A stretch of DNA of 47,016 nucleotides from Hyphomicrobiales bacterium. Lineage in GTDB: Bacteria; Pseudomonadota; Alphaproteobacteria; Rhizobiales; Methyloligellaceae. The position numbers and the translations under genes were made by a program. Numbering within the stretch: the first letter of the stretch is position 1; every line of letters starts with the position of its first letter. Below are positions 38,139 through 47,016 of this stretch, piece by piece. Below the pieces are notes generated by a model. The model made no database searches. It was not told the origin of the DNA and saw only the letters and a program-made list of their open reading frames with translations. The stretch lies in assembly GCA_028280515.1 (NCBI GenBank), contig JANQLP010000201.1, forward strand, positions 1-47,016, in the 5' to 3' direction.

Positions 38139-38996
38139 TTACGACACGGCGAGGAGGACCATCCCGGCAAGGATCAGGGTGGCCCAGCCCATACGCTTGG
38201 AAAAATCGCCTTCCTTGAGCAGGAGCGTGCCGATCGCGACCGTGATCAGCACGCTGACCTCCCGTGCGGGAGCGACGTAGACGACCGGCGTGAAGACGAG
38301 CGCAACGAGAACGAAGATGTAGGCGAGGGGACCCAAAACGGCCACCGTGATGACCCCGACACGATGTTCCTGCCAGTGTCGCTTGACCAAATCTCTCCGC
38401 CTTATGGCGAACGGCGAGAGAATGGCGAGGCGCATCAGAATCGATGCGTATTCGAGCAACAGCGGCGGAACAAGAAGGGTGCGGACGGTGTATGCATCCC
38501 AAACCGTATAGCTGCCGATCAGAGAGCCGATTGCCACACCGAAAAGCAATGAACGTGTTGCGTGTTTTGCCCGTCCTCCGAAGCCGCCGGTCAGGAACAC
38601 AATGCCGACAATGATCGCCAGACCGCCCGTGGCAATCTGCGGAGTCATGTGTTCGCCAAGCACGATGACCGCAAAGACGGTCGACAGAAAGGGCCCTGTT
38701 GCCCGGGCTGTCGGATAGACAAGCGACAGGTCGCCGTGGCGATATCCCTGCTGAAGCAGGAGGAAGTAAGCCATGTGGATCAGTGCGCTGCCGACACAGA
38801 ATGCGATTTCGTACCAGCCGAGATCGGGTTCCTGATAGAGCACGGAGCCGATAGCGAAGGGGAGAAAAATCGGCGTGGAGATCAGGGACAACAGCCAGAT
38901 GAGCTCTGGTCCGCCATTAATTCGTTTGACCAGAAAATTCCACGTGGCATGACAACAGGCGGCCGCGAGGACAAGAGCGAGAGCGAGGGTGGTCAT
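38139..38996 (-). CDS. EamA/DMT-superfamily transporter
   Basis: A 285-residue membrane protein with about ten hydrophobic segments arranged as two EamA repeats. The first ends with YPTARATGPFLSTVFAVIVLGE and the second with FTPVVYVAPAREVSVLITVAIGTLLLKE, the recurring R...GP/E...S...LGE pattern of the family. It begins MTTLALALVLAAACCHATWNF, as typical EamA exporters do. GAGGTGACGCTT precedes the ATG at 38996, deciding against the 54-codon longer frame. Substrates cannot be inferred; family members export amino acids, nucleosides or other metabolites. The 285 bases upstream (38997-39281) hold no gene or clear signal. Confidence 0.88.
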   Translation of the reverse strand: MTTLALALVLAAACCHATWNFLVKRINGGPELIWLLSLISTPIFLPFAIGSVLYQEPDLGWYEIAFCVGSALIHMAYFLLLQQGYRHGDLSLVYPTARATGPFLSTVFAVIVLGEHMTPQIATGGLAIIVGIVFLTGGFGGRAKHATRSLLFGVAIGSLIGSYTVWDAYTVRTLLVPPLLLEYASILMRLAILSPFAIRRRDLVKRHWQEHRVGVITVAVLGPLAYIFVLVALVFTPVVYVAPAREVSVLITVAIGTLLLKEGDFSKRMGWATLILAGMVLLAVS

Positions 38997-39281
38997 AAGC
39001 GTCACCTCAAGGACGAAGCAGGGCACGCGCGGAAGCCGCGCCCGCCTATCCCCCCTAGCTTTTTCGTCTTTAAGGTGTCTGCCGCTTGTGAACTCAGATC
39101 GCGGCGTTTCGTGGCGCTCGGTCCTGACCTGCCATCGGCAGCGGAACCCTAGCCACACATAGAGCGGATCATCACTCTATCAGCCGAGGACAGGAAATGG
39201 AAACACCCGGATTTGATAGTTCACCGCGTGGCACCTCCGGGAGCGCGGCAAGGCGCGGCCTCCCGTCGGGTCGCCGGTCGG

Positions 39282-40316
39282 CTAACCGTTGGGTAGGGCG
39301 AACTGCATCAGCAGGGTGCGTTGGAAGGACGTGTTGAAATTGTCGTCCGAGATCAAGGTCAGGATGTCGCGGCCCTGCCGGTCCTGATGGACAGCGAGGC
39401 CTTCCATATTATCGATTTCCTGCAGGGAGTTCGCCACCAGGAGCACCTCTCCTTCCAGAAGCGCGCCGGCGCGCACGTTCCCTGCCTTTACCCGGCGCAG
39501 CCGCATCCGAACGCCCTCGACGAGGCGGAAGCGCCGCTCAAGAATGAGGAGATCGCCGTTCTTGAGGCTGGCGATATCGGTGATGGCGAACCCTCCCAGG
39601 CGTTTCAGAAGAATGCGGCCCGGGGCTCGGCCACCGAGCAGCCAGCCGATATGGTTGCCGTCCGCGTTGAGGTGCTCTTCGGTGAAGGCTATCAGCGCGC
39701 CTTTCGATGGCCCGGCGCGCACCACCGTCATCGCCTCGATACCCTTGTTGCTCGACGCGGCCTTGAGCTCACGGGGAAGTTTCACGAGCCGTCTTGCAGA
39801 ACTCATTCCGGCCGATGACACGGTGTGCTCGGCGATGCGATGATTGCGTTCAAAGGCAACGTACATCTTGCCCTTTGCCGCCCCGGCGACCGCCATGGCG
39901 ATCGCCTCGGAGTCCTGATTGCGCTTGCGCGTGAAGACCTGGCCGCGCAGGCCTCGAATGGGTCCCAGCTTCGCATTGCGCAACGCCTTTATGCGGCGTC
40001 CCTCATACTGGAGCGTGGCCGAGAGAACGTTCCCCTCATCCGTCACCGCCAGCAGCCGCGTGCCCGTCTTGTCGAGGGTAAGACCCGAGAACCCGCCGAA
40101 TGCCCGGTTCGGCGAGGTGAGACGCACCGTGCCGAGCCATTGCAGTTCGCCGAAGCGGGTCTGGTCCGGCTTGTCTTCGTCGAAGGGAATCGGACGCGCG
40201 GTCACTTCTGTCTGCTGCATGCGCGGTGACTGCGCCTCGGAGCCGCTGCAGGGCACGGCGCATGCGAGAAAAAGAGAGATGAAAAGGACGAAGGGCCGGG
40301 CTGCAGGTCCGGTCAA
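39282..40316 (-). CDS. Phytase-like esterase-fold exported protein
   Basis: A 344-residue protein of the esterase-like activity of phytase family (Phytase-like, PF13449). The signal peptide is [20 protein letters not shown]; the mature part is a six-bladed propeller-like fold with [62 protein letters not shown] and [10 protein letters not shown]. The ERN/EAxA motifs include acidic metal ligands. Real activity is not known; most relatives are annotated as hypothetical periplasmic proteins. Its ATG overlaps the cobT stop (ATGA), so it is translationally coupled to cobST although no cobalamin role is evident. Confidence 0.88.
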   Translation of the reverse strand: MTGPAARPFVLFISLFLACAVPCSGSEAQSPRMQQTEVTARPIPFDEDKPDQTRFGELQWLGTVRLTSPNRAFGGFSGLTLDKTGTRLLAVTDEGNVLSATLQYEGRRIKALRNAKLGPIRGLRGQVFTRKRNQDSEAIAMAVAGAAKGKMYVAFERNHRIAEHTVSSAGMSSARRLVKLPRELKAASSNKGIEAMTVVRAGPSKGALIAFTEEHLNADGNHIGWLLGGRAPGRILLKRLGGFAITDIASLKNGDLLILERRFRLVEGVRMRLRRVKAGNVRAGALLEGEVLLVANSLQEIDNMEGLAVHQDRQGRDILTLISDDNFNTSFQRTLLMQFALPNG

Positions 40317-42211
40317 TGGAGACGCCTCGAGGCCGGGCCGGCGGTGCGCCCGCGCGCTTGCGGGCCGGCCTGATGGCTTTCGTCGAACAGCTCCGCCAGC
40401 TTGTCCGTCATGGCGCCGGCCAGTTCCTCCGCATCCGTGATGGTGACGGCGCGGCGGTAGTAACGGGTCACATCGTGCCCGATGCCGATGGCGATCAGTT
40501 CAACGGGCGAGCGGGTCTCGATTTCCTCGATAACCTGCCGCAGGTGGCGTTCCAGGTAACACCCTGAATTGACGGACAGTGTGGAATCGTCAACCGGCGC
40601 GCCATCGGAGATCATCATAAGGATACGGCGTTGCTCGGGCCGTCCGAGCAAGCGGTTGTGCGCCCAGGCCAGCGCTTCGCCGTCGATGTTCTCCTTGAGC
40701 AGCCCCTCGCGCATCATCAGGCCGAGACTGCGCCGCGCCCGCCGCCATGGCGCATCTGCGGGTTTGTAGATGATGTGGCGCAGATCGTTGAGCCGTCCGG
40801 GCGAGGCCGGCTTGTGCTCGGCGAGCCACCTCTCGCGCGACTGTCCGCCCTTCCAGGCGCGGGTGGTGAAGCCGAGGATCTCAACCTTGACGCCGCACCG
40901 TTCGAGCGTACGCGCAAGGATATCAGCGCAGCACGCGGCGACCATGATCGGCCGGCCGCGCATGGAGCCTGAATTGTCGAGCAACAGCGTGACCACGGTA
41001 TCGCGGAAGTCCGTTTCGCGTTCCTGTTTGAACGAGAGCGCATGCATGGGATCGGTGATGACGCGTGGCAGACGCGATGCATCGAGCAGGCCCTCATCGA
41101 GATCGAAGTCCCAGCCGCGGTTCTGTTGGGCCAGCAGGCGCCGCTGCAGGCGGTTGGCCAACCGGGCGACGGCCCCGTGCAGGCTTTGCAGGTGCTTGTC
41201 GAGAAAGGCGCGCAGGCGTTCAAGCTCTTCCGGCTCGCACAGATCGTCTGCCGAGATCACTTCGTCAAAGTTGGTTGTGAACACGTTGTAGCCGAAGGCG
41301 AGCGGGTCATCGAGCACGGAAACGTTGGGCCGGCGCGGCGTCGACTCCTGCGGCTGCCCTTCGCCTTCGGCCTCGCCGTCCATCTGGTCGAGGCTGTCCA
41401 GGTCGGACAATTCCATGTCCTCCGCGCCTTCTCCCTCGCCGAGCCCCTGTTCGTCGGCAAGTTGCTCGCCCTGCTCGGCTGCGTCCTCGTCAGTGCCGCC
41501 ATCGGCCATCGACTCCTGTTCTTCGGCCTCGGAGTCGTCGTCGCCTTCTTCCTGCTCCGACTGTTCGAACTCGTCGCTCAGCTCGAGCGAGGTGAGGAGG
41601 TCCCTGATCAGCCTGCCGAACGCCTCCTGGTCGTCGACGTTTTCATCCATGCGTGCGAACGCATCGCTGCCGCGCTCCTCGATCCACGAACGCCACATGT
41701 CCACAATCGGTTGCGCCTTCTCGGGCGCGGCCTGTCCGGTCAGACGTTCGCGGACCATCAGGGCGAGCGCCTCGTCCAGAGGTGCCTCCGAACGCTCGGA
41801 GATGTCCTGATAGGTGCTGCGCGCGTACTGGCTTTCGAGCTTGGCCGCCAGATTCTCGGCCATGCCGCACATGGCCCGTGCGCCGATCGCCTCGACACGG
41901 GCGCGCTCGATCGCCTCGAAAACCGCCTTTGCCGCGCCGGACGGCGGCACGATCTTCCGGTGGATTTTCGCGTCGTGACAGGCGGCCCTCAAGGCCAGCG
42001 CGTCGGCGTGGCCCCTGATCGCGGCGATATCCTGTTTGGACGGCGCGCGCGGCGGTTCCGGCACGCGGGCGACGCCTTCATGCAACCCCGGCGCGTCGGA
42101 GCCGAACACCACCTGCAGGGTATCGTCTCCGGCGACGGCGCGCGTCGCAGAGGACAACGCCCGCTTGAACGGTTCGACCGGGCCTTCCTTGCGTTTGGGT
42201 GAAGTGGACAT
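40313..42211 (-). CDS. cobT: Aerobic cobaltochelatase subunit CobT
   Basis: A 632-residue CobT. It begins [20 protein letters not shown], has a long acidic middle (about 215-300, [19 protein letters not shown]) and a C-terminal von Willebrand A domain with the MIDAS motif DNSGSMRG near residue 425 and the later ISDGAPVDD. With the AAA+ subunit CobS and the large subunit CobN it inserts Co2+ into hydrogenobyrinic acid a,c-diamide in the aerobic route to vitamin B12. CobN is not in this window. It lies 23 bases after cobS. The length is normal. Confidence 0.96.
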   Translation of the reverse strand: MSTSPKRKEGPVEPFKRALSSATRAVAGDDTLQVVFGSDAPGLHEGVARVPEPPRAPSKQDIAAIRGHADALALRAACHDAKIHRKIVPPSGAAKAVFEAIERARVEAIGARAMCGMAENLAAKLESQYARSTYQDISERSEAPLDEALALMVRERLTGQAAPEKAQPIVDMWRSWIEERGSDAFARMDENVDDQEAFGRLIRDLLTSLELSDEFEQSEQEEGDDDSEAEEQESMADGGTDEDAAEQGEQLADEQGLGEGEGAEDMELSDLDSLDQMDGEAEGEGQPQESTPRRPNVSVLDDPLAFGYNVFTTNFDEVISADDLCEPEELERLRAFLDKHLQSLHGAVARLANRLQRRLLAQQNRGWDFDLDEGLLDASRLPRVITDPMHALSFKQERETDFRDTVVTLLLDNSGSMRGRPIMVAACCADILARTLERCGVKVEILGFTTRAWKGGQSRERWLAEHKPASPGRLNDLRHIIYKPADAPWRRARRSLGLMMREGLLKENIDGEALAWAHNRLLGRPEQRRILMMISDGAPVDDSTLSVNSGCYLERHLRQVIEEIETRSPVELIAIGIGHDVTRYYRRAVTITDAEELAGAMTDKLAELFDESHQAGPQARGRTAGPASRRLH

Positions 42212-42234
42212 GGCAGCCGGGCCTTTCGCCTGGG

Positions 42235-43239
42235 TCAGCTCAGCGCGACATTCGCCGTCGAGTCCGGCAGCTCCTCACCGAAGCAGCGCTGGTAGAACTC
42301 TGCGACCAGCCCCCGTTCGAGTTCGTCGCACTTGTTGAGGAACGTCAGGTTGAAGGCGAATCCGACGTCGCCGAAAATCTCGGCATTCTCGGCCCAGACG
42401 ATGACCGTCCGCGGACTCATCACGGTTGACAGATCGCCATTGATGAATGCGCTGCGCGTCAGGTCGGCGACCCGGACCATATTGCTCACGATCTTGCGCC
42501 CCTCGTCGGTCTGATAGGTCTTGGCCTTGGCGAGCACGATGGCCGCCTCGTCGTCGTGCGGCAGGTAATTCAGGGTCGCGACGATGTTCCAGCGGTCCAT
42601 CTGACCCTGGTTGATCTGCTGGGTGCCGTGATAGAGGCCGCTCGTGTCGCCGAGGCCGATGGTGTTGGTGGTCGCGAACAGCCGGAAGCTCGGGTGCGGA
42701 TGGATCACCTTGCCCTGATCAAGCAGCGTCAGCCGGCCGCGCGCCTCGAGCACCCGCTGGATGACAAACATGACGTCCGGGCGCCCGGCGTCATACTCGT
42801 CGAACACCAGCGCGGTGTTCGATTGCAGTGCGTACGGCAGGATGCCTTCCTTGAACTCGGTCACCTGTTTGTTTTCGCGGATGACGATTGCGTCCTTGCC
42901 GATCAGATCGATACGGCTCACATGGCTGTCGAGATTGACGCGGATGCACGGCCAGTTCAGCCGCGCCGCAACCTGTTCGATATGCGTCGACTTGCCGGTG
43001 CCGTGATAGCCCTGAATCATAACCCGGCGGTCATGCTTGAACCCCGCGAGGATCGCCAATGTCACGTCCTGGTTGAACAGATAATCGGGATCAACCTGCG
43101 GAACATGTTCGTCGTCCTGGGAGAAGGCAGGAACCTCGAGGTCCGTATCGATGCCGAACACCTGCCTGACCGAAACGGACATATCAGGCAAGCCTGCGGC
43201 GTCACCATTCGTTGCAACTGTCATGCGCTGGAAATCCAA
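42235..43239 (-). CDS. cobS: Aerobic cobaltochelatase AAA+ subunit CobS
   Basis: A 334-residue CobS, an AAA+ ATPase of the MoxR/CbbQ-like kind. The N-terminal stretch contains [17 protein letters not shown], Walker A is [15 protein letters not shown] near residue 80, Walker [11 protein letters not shown] near 145, sensor 1 [11 protein letters not shown] near 190, and a C-terminal helical lid ends [16 protein letters not shown]. It forms a ring with CobT that drives cobalt insertion. The start is at [12 protein letters not shown]. It is 40 bases after the J-domain gene, giving the common J-domain/cobS/cobT order. Confidence 0.96.
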   Translation of the reverse strand: MDFQRMTVATNGDAAGLPDMSVSVRQVFGIDTDLEVPAFSQDDEHVPQVDPDYLFNQDVTLAILAGFKHDRRVMIQGYHGTGKSTHIEQVAARLNWPCIRVNLDSHVSRIDLIGKDAIVIRENKQVTEFKEGILPYALQSNTALVFDEYDAGRPDVMFVIQRVLEARGRLTLLDQGKVIHPHPSFRLFATTNTIGLGDTSGLYHGTQQINQGQMDRWNIVATLNYLPHDDEAAIVLAKAKTYQTDEGRKIVSNMVRVADLTRSAFINGDLSTVMSPRTVIVWAENAEIFGDVGFAFNLTFLNKCDELERGLVAEFYQRCFGEELPDSTANVALS

Positions 43240-43279
43240 TTGAATTGTCCCGGCCGAACCGGGCGTTCGTTGCCGCGCC

Positions 43280-43909
43280 CTAACAGAGGCCAGCTTCCTT
43301 GAGATAATTATAGGCTTGGATCACTTCGCGCAACTTATCCTCCGAGGATCGGTCGCCGCCATTGTGGTCCGGATGGTGGCGTTTCACCAGTTCCTTGAAC
43401 CGCGCCTTGATCTCGTGCGCGTCCGCGAACTCATCCAGCCCCAGGCTGCGCAGGCATTTGCGCCCCGCATTGCCGACCGGCTTTCGCGGCTTGTATTCGC
43501 GCGGCTCGCCATCGCCCGTCGCGCGACCGAACAGGCCGAAGGGGTCGTCGACGACAAACTCGTGGCTGTATCGCCCATGCGCTTTCGACAGATCGGCGTC
43601 ATCCGTCTTGGCGTTGCCGTTGGCGCTCATTTTCCAGGTCGGCCGATGGCCCGTCAGTGCCGATTTCTGGAACCGTGCGACATCTTCGTCGCTCATGCCC
43701 GAAAAATAGTTGTATGATTTGTTGTACTGGCGCACATGCTCCAGACAGAAATTGAAGAACTCGCCCTCGCGCCCGCGGCCCCTCGGCGCCCGGTGTCCGG
43801 CGGGTTTGCGGCAGCCCGGCCATTCGCAACCCGGCGCTTCATCGCGCAAAAGACGGTCCTGGTCGGGTTTGACGCGGATGCAGTCGAAGTATTTTGAGTC
43901 GAGTTTCAT
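43280..43909 (-). CDS. C-terminal J-domain protein
   Basis: A 209-residue DnaJ-type co-chaperone with the J domain at the C-terminus (about 145-205). It has the HPD tripeptide in [10 protein letters not shown], and helix [17 protein letters not shown]. The N-terminal part has [17 protein letters not shown] and [19 protein letters not shown], a Cys-x4-Cys...Cys pattern conserved in these alphaproteobacterial proteins and possibly a zinc site. I start at [10 protein letters not shown]; the frame is open 17 codons further. It would stimulate a DnaK-type Hsp70. Divergent from bolA. Confidence 0.92.
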   Translation of the reverse strand: MKLDSKYFDCIRVKPDQDRLLRDEAPGCEWPGCRKPAGHRAPRGRGREGEFFNFCLEHVRQYNKSYNYFSGMSDEDVARFQKSALTGHRPTWKMSANGNAKTDDADLSKAHGRYSHEFVVDDPFGLFGRATGDGEPREYKPRKPVGNAGRKCLRSLGLDEFADAHEIKARFKELVKRHHPDHNGGDRSSEDKLREVIQAYNYLKEAGLC

Positions 43910-44003
43910 GAACCGGAAATTATGGATATTTGCCGCGTGCGAAACAAGCTTGACAGTCAAACAATCACGGGTCTTGCGTTAAACCGCGCATCGGGAGGCT
44001 GAA

Positions 44004-44276
44004 ATGGGCATGGAAGAGACTATCAGGGAAAAGCTAACGGAGGCTTTTTCGCCTTTGAATCTCGATGTCGTCAATGATTCTCACCGCCATTCCGGACATG
44101 CCGGCTCTCCGGGTACGGGCGAAAGTCACTTTCGCGTGACAATCCTGTCCGACCGGTTCGCCGGCCTGTCGCGCGTGGAACGCCACCGTCTTGTCAACGA
44201 GGCGCTGGCCACCGAGCTCTCCGGACCCGTCCACGCGCTGGCCATCAAGGCGCTGGCGCCGGGTGAGGCGCGATAG
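44004..44276 (+). CDS. bolA: BolA-family protein
   Basis: A 90-residue BolA/IbaG-like protein. It has the class II KH-like fold pattern: MEETIREKLTEAFSPLNLDV, NDSHRHSGHAG, ESHFRVTILSDRFAGLSRVERHR (the RVxRHR helix) and a final VHALAIKALAPGE. The invariant histidine of the last helix (HALAI) and the SHxHxGH loop are present, both used to bind a [2Fe-2S] cluster with a monothiol glutaredoxin. The role is in iron-sulfur trafficking or iron sensing. It lies 94 bases from the divergent J-domain gene, and a GNAT gene follows 14 bases later. Confidence 0.95.
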   Translation: MGMEETIREKLTEAFSPLNLDVVNDSHRHSGHAGSPGTGESHFRVTILSDRFAGLSRVERHRLVNEALATELSGPVHALAIKALAPGEAR

Positions 44277-44290
44277 GAGCGGGGCGCGCG

Positions 44291-44761
44291 GTGCGCACCG
44301 GGGAACTGGAACTCCAGCAAATCACACCGGACGATGCCGGTTTCATCGCAGCCCTTGAAGAGGTGGGCATGCCGACGTCTGATCTCGCGTCGTCCGGCGG
44401 AATCTATTTCGCCCTGTTCAACGAACACGCTCAGGCGGTCGGCTATTGCGGTTACGAGACCCTTGAGGAGGGGGGAGAGGGAATCGCGTTCATTCGCTCC
44501 TGTGCGGTGCCCGAGGCGGGCCGCGGCAAGGGCGCCGGCCGCGCCATGATGGATGCCCTCATGGACCGGCTTTCGGACGCGGGGCTTTCCGATCTCTATC
44601 TGCTCACCATGGATGCGGACCCGTTCTTCGAGCGGTTCGGCTTCAAGATCATTTCCCGGGACGATGCGCCGGACGCCGTGCGTGCAACCTCGCAGTTTTC
44701 GCTCGAGATCTGCAACGGCGCGGTGTTGATGCGGCGGCGACCGGACAGCGGCGTAGCGTAG
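44291..44761 (+). CDS. GNAT acetyltransferase (ArsN2-like)
   Basis: A 156-residue GNAT protein beginning at GTG. Acetyl-CoA loop residues lie in CAVPEAGRGKGAGRAMMDAL near 77 (R-x2-G-x-G/A), followed by LYLLTMDADPFFERFGFKII, the typical late GNAT strand and helix. The spacing and the AIxxCGYE-like centre resemble ArsN2, reported to acetylate arsenicals, but no arsenic genes are nearby, so the substrate stays open. It is 14 bases after bolA and probably cotranscribed. The ribosome site is weak. Confidence 0.82.
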   Translation: MRTGELELQQITPDDAGFIAALEEVGMPTSDLASSGGIYFALFNEHAQAVGYCGYETLEEGGEGIAFIRSCAVPEAGRGKGAGRAMMDALMDRLSDAGLSDLYLLTMDADPFFERFGFKIISRDDAPDAVRATSQFSLEICNGAVLMRRRPDSGVA

Positions 44762-44771
44762 TCCTCTCTCC

Positions 44772-45557
44772 CTAGCCCTTTTCGTCGGGTGCCTCGCCGA
44801 CATAGGGAACCGCGTCTTCGACCACATCCCAGATATGGCGCGCGGTCGGGTTTTCCTGTTCCTCGCGGATATGGGCGACGAGCCCGCCCGCCCGGCTGAC
44901 GACGGCAAAACCGCGCATGATGTCCGGCTCGACGCCGATTTCGAGCAGCACCGCGGCGACCGCCCCCGTCGCATTGATCGTCAGGTGCCGTCCGAGTTCA
45001 TCGTCGACAATGCCCGACAGCCGCTTCATGGCATCGATGTACCTGCCGTCGATGCCCTCCTGCGCCAGCGCGATCTCGAACAGGCGCGGGGTGCGGGGAT
45101 CGTCCGGCTTGTGCAAATGGTGGCCGAAGCCGGGAAGCGGCTGTTTCGTTTCGCGCAATGCCTTGATGGCCCGTCGGGCGGCGGGCTCGAAATCCTCCCC
45201 TTCGTCGAGCAGCGCGACCAGCAGTTTCGCCGCGTTTTCCATGGTGCCGATGAACTGCGATCCGACATTCAGCAGCCCGGCGGCCATGGCCGCCTGGAGG
45301 GCTTCAGGTGCTGAATGGTAGGTGAGCCGCGCGGCGATGACGCTGGGGGTGAGGCCGTGCTCCATGAGAGTGACGAGGACGGCATCGAGGATCTTCACTT
45401 CACCGGGTGTCGGGGTGCGGCCCATGACGTGCATGAACATCATCTCGGTGAAGGTGACGTTGCCCATCAGTTCGCCCACGACCGCCGCGTCGCGATAATA
45501 GAGTTCATCGTTCGTGTGGGTCGCGAGGCGTGTCGTCGGTGGGGCCTTGTCGCTCAT
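44772..45557 (-). CDS. Citrate-synthase-fold lyase (citryl-CoA lyase-like)
   Basis: A 261-residue short protein of the citrate synthase superfamily. It lacks the usual N-terminal small domain and starts near the large-domain helices. Visible blocks are YYRDAAVVGELMGNVTFTEM, HGLTPSVIAARLTYHSAPEA, FIGTMENAAKLLVALLDEG, LPGFGHHLHKPDDPRT and GAVAAVLLEIGV. Short proteins of this kind are annotated as citryl-CoA lyase, which splits (or makes) citryl-CoA-like compounds to acetyl-CoA and a keto acid. The His in GFGHHLHK and the Asp-containing later part fit catalytic positions, but the true substrate is unknown. It overlaps the acyl-CoA synthetase stop (ATGA), so the synthetase probably supplies its CoA thioester. 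Confidence 0.82.
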   Translation of the reverse strand: MSDKAPPTTRLATHTNDELYYRDAAVVGELMGNVTFTEMMFMHVMGRTPTPGEVKILDAVLVTLMEHGLTPSVIAARLTYHSAPEALQAAMAAGLLNVGSQFIGTMENAAKLLVALLDEGEDFEPAARRAIKALRETKQPLPGFGHHLHKPDDPRTPRLFEIALAQEGIDGRYIDAMKRLSGIVDDELGRHLTINATGAVAAVLLEIGVEPDIMRGFAVVSRAGGLVAHIREEQENPTARHIWDVVEDAVPYVGEAPDEKG

Positions 45558-47016
45558 GCCGCGTGCTCCTCATCCTTGCCGAGGAACATGTTGCGTGCCT
45601 CGCGCCGCAGCACCTTGCCGACGGGGCTACGCGGCAGTTGCTCCACGATGTGTACGGTCTTCGGAGCCTTTACCGAGTCGAGCTTCTCTTTCACGAACGC
45701 CACGATCTCGCTGGCGCTCGCATCCTCGCCCTCGCGCACCTCGACGGCCGCGGTCACGGCCTCGCCCCACTTGCGGTCGGGCACACCGAAGACGACACAT
45801 TCGGTGACGGCCGGGTGCTGCCCCAGCACCGCTTCCACGTCGCTGGGATAGACGTTGAAACCGCCGGTGATGACCACGTCGCGGATGCGGTCCTTGATGA
45901 AGATGTAGCCGCGTTCGTCGACGACGCCGACGTCACCGGTATGCAGCCAGCCGTCTATGATCGTCTCCGTGGTCTTTTCCGGTGCGTCGAGATAACCCTT
46001 CATCACCAGATCGCCCTTGATGACGATCTCGCCGGTCTCACCGTTCGGAAGGACGTTGCCGTCCTGGTCCATGGCCTCCACGCGCGTGAGCAATGTGGCC
46101 CGGCCGGTGGACGACCGGTTCGCCGGGTCGGCCCAATCGCCTGCGCGCATGCAGGTCGCAATCTGCGGCGCTTCGGTCTGTCCGTAACAGGTCTCGAGCG
46201 CGTTGTTGAAGACGCTCATGGCGCGCGGAACTTCATCGGGCCGCATGGCCGCGCCGCCGACGATCAGGTGCCGAAGCGCACCGAAATCCCGGTCCGCGAC
46301 GCCGGGTTCCTCCAGCATCATGTAAATGACTGTCGGGGGAAGGAACACGGTGGTGATGCGTTCCCGCTCGAACGCATCGAGAATGGCGGCCGGCTTCGGC
46401 GGTCCCATGAACACCTGACACCCGCCGGCTGCGAACGTCGGCATGATGAGCGTGTTGGTTCCGTGCGTCATCGGCGCGGCAAGCAGGTTCCGGTCGTCCT
46501 GATCGAACCCGAATTCCGCAAGCATCGAGGCGATGCACGTGTTCCAGACGCGGTAGGTCTGCACGCACCCCTTCGGCTGGCCGCTGGAGCCGCCGGTGAA
46601 CTTGATGGCCTGGACATCGTCGAGGGACAGGTCGTGCCGCGTCGGTTCCTTGCCGTCGAACTGCTTGATCAGATGTTCAATGGTCTCGGCCCCACCCTGA
46701 TCAGGTGCCGCCTTGCCGATGAGACGGCGGGTGTCGGGGGCCTCGATCAGGTGCGCGCAGTCGGCGTCGGTGATGACGATGCTCGGCTTTGTCGCCTGAC
46801 AGATGCGGTTGAGTTCGTCCTTGCCGTTGCGCGGGTTGAGGGGAATCCATGTTTTCCCGGCCGCGAAGGTGGCCAGCCAGCCGAGCAAATGCTCGGGCGT
46901 GTTGTAGGCACAGATACCCACCCGGCCCTGCGGCGACGGATCGATCTCCTGCAGCGCCGCCGCCAGCGCGTTCGCGCGCCGGGCAAGCTCGGCATAGGTG
47001 ATCTCGGTCGTGCCGT
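45554..47016 (-). CDS. AMP-dependent acyl-CoA synthetase, 5' end missing
   Basis: A partial ANL-superfamily ligase; the frame runs to the edge of the window with no start, giving 487 codons. Seen are the P-loop-like FTGGSSGQPKGCVQTY (usually TSGTTGxPKG), YGQTEAPQ in the adenylate site, GWLHTGDVGVVDERGY, the hinge DRIRDVVITGGFNVYPSDVE, and the C-terminal catalytic Lys in SPVGKVLRR. It would activate a carboxylic acid as acyl-AMP and transfer it to CoA. The upstream coding piece EITYAELARRANALAAALQE is normal ANL N-terminal sequence. It is coupled by ATGA overlap to the citrate-synthase-fold gene. The carboxylate substrate is not decidable. Confidence 0.9.
   Translation of the reverse strand, partial: GTTEITYAELARRANALAAALQEIDPSPQGRVGICAYNTPEHLLGWLATFAAGKTWIPLNPRNGKDELNRICQATKPSIVITDADCAHLIEAPDTRRLIGKAAPDQGGAETIEHLIKQFDGKEPTRHDLSLDDVQAIKFTGGSSGQPKGCVQTYRVWNTCIASMLAEFGFDQDDRNLLAAPMTHGTNTLIMPTFAAGGCQVFMGPPKPAAILDAFERERITTVFLPPTVIYMMLEEPGVADRDFGALRHLIVGGAAMRPDEVPRAMSVFNNALETCYGQTEAPQIATCMRAGDWADPANRSSTGRATLLTRVEAMDQDGNVLPNGETGEIVIKGDLVMKGYLDAPEKTTETIIDGWLHTGDVGVVDERGYIFIKDRIRDVVITGGFNVYPSDVEAVLGQHPAVTECVVFGVPDRKWGEAVTAAVEVREGEDASASEIVAFVKEKLDSVKAPKTVHIVEQLPRSPVGKVLRREARNMFLGKDEEHAA

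Overview
The window looks like chromosomal DNA of a high-G+C alphaproteobacterium, most likely Hyphomicrobiales (Rhizobiales). The main reason is the order bolA / J-domain protein / cobS / cobT on one side and DUF3108 / Suv3-like helicase / S4 protein / fdxA / carD on the other, grouped around rpmB, which is a familiar order in that group. Palindromic intergenic repeats of the kind common there also occur. No phage, plasmid, CRISPR or complete insertion sequence was found.

Region by region. 0.1-1.8 kb: an NTF2-fold protein and a stand-alone ATP-grasp ligase. 1.8-7.7 kb: a molybdenum hydroxylase locus with divergent halves. On the minus strand are the [2Fe-2S], FAD and molybdopterin subunits; the active-site loop is of the AYRGAGR (form II-like) type, so the substrate is unknown. 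On the plus strand are CoxG, a split XdhC/CoxI maturation pair and a MocA-type nucleotidyltransferase. 7.7-9.5 kb: a low-G+C accessory patch with an Apea/HEPN-like gene broken by one in-frame TAA, followed by a 5'-deleted copy of the mocA 3' end. 9.5-13.4 kb: a small coiled-coil gene, two arrays of dispersed palindromic repeats flanking an inverse-autotransporter/beta-helix surface protein, and tRNA-Arg(CCT). 13.6-20.4 kb: a persulfide dioxygenase-rhodanese fusion, a small Gly-rich secreted protein, a perfect 27-bp inverted repeat, and a 1707-residue exported mosaic protein. 20.5-24.0 kb: modABC (molybdate uptake) overlapping a secreted nuclease gene. 24.0-28.6 kb: a seven-PAS/one-GAF histidine kinase and a single-domain response regulator.

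28.9-34.0 kb: carD, fdxA, an S4 RNA-binding protein and a Suv3-like helicase. 34.5-39.0 kb: DUF3108, rpmB, a DUF938 methyltransferase, an MscS channel and an EamA transporter. 39.3-44.8 kb: a phytase-like esterase, cobT, cobS, a J-domain protein, bolA and a GNAT acetyltransferase. 44.8 kb to the end: a citrate-synthase-fold lyase translationally coupled to an AMP-dependent acyl-CoA synthetase that runs off the window.

How the genes fit together: modABC could supply molybdate, MocA and the XdhC pair would mature and insert the cofactor, and CoxL/M/S would be the enzyme that uses it. CobS/CobT belong to aerobic cobalamin synthesis. The clearest unexplained elements are the broken HEPN gene flanked by mocA tails, the autotransporter held between direct repeat arrays, and the large exported mosaic protein with seven Cys repeats.
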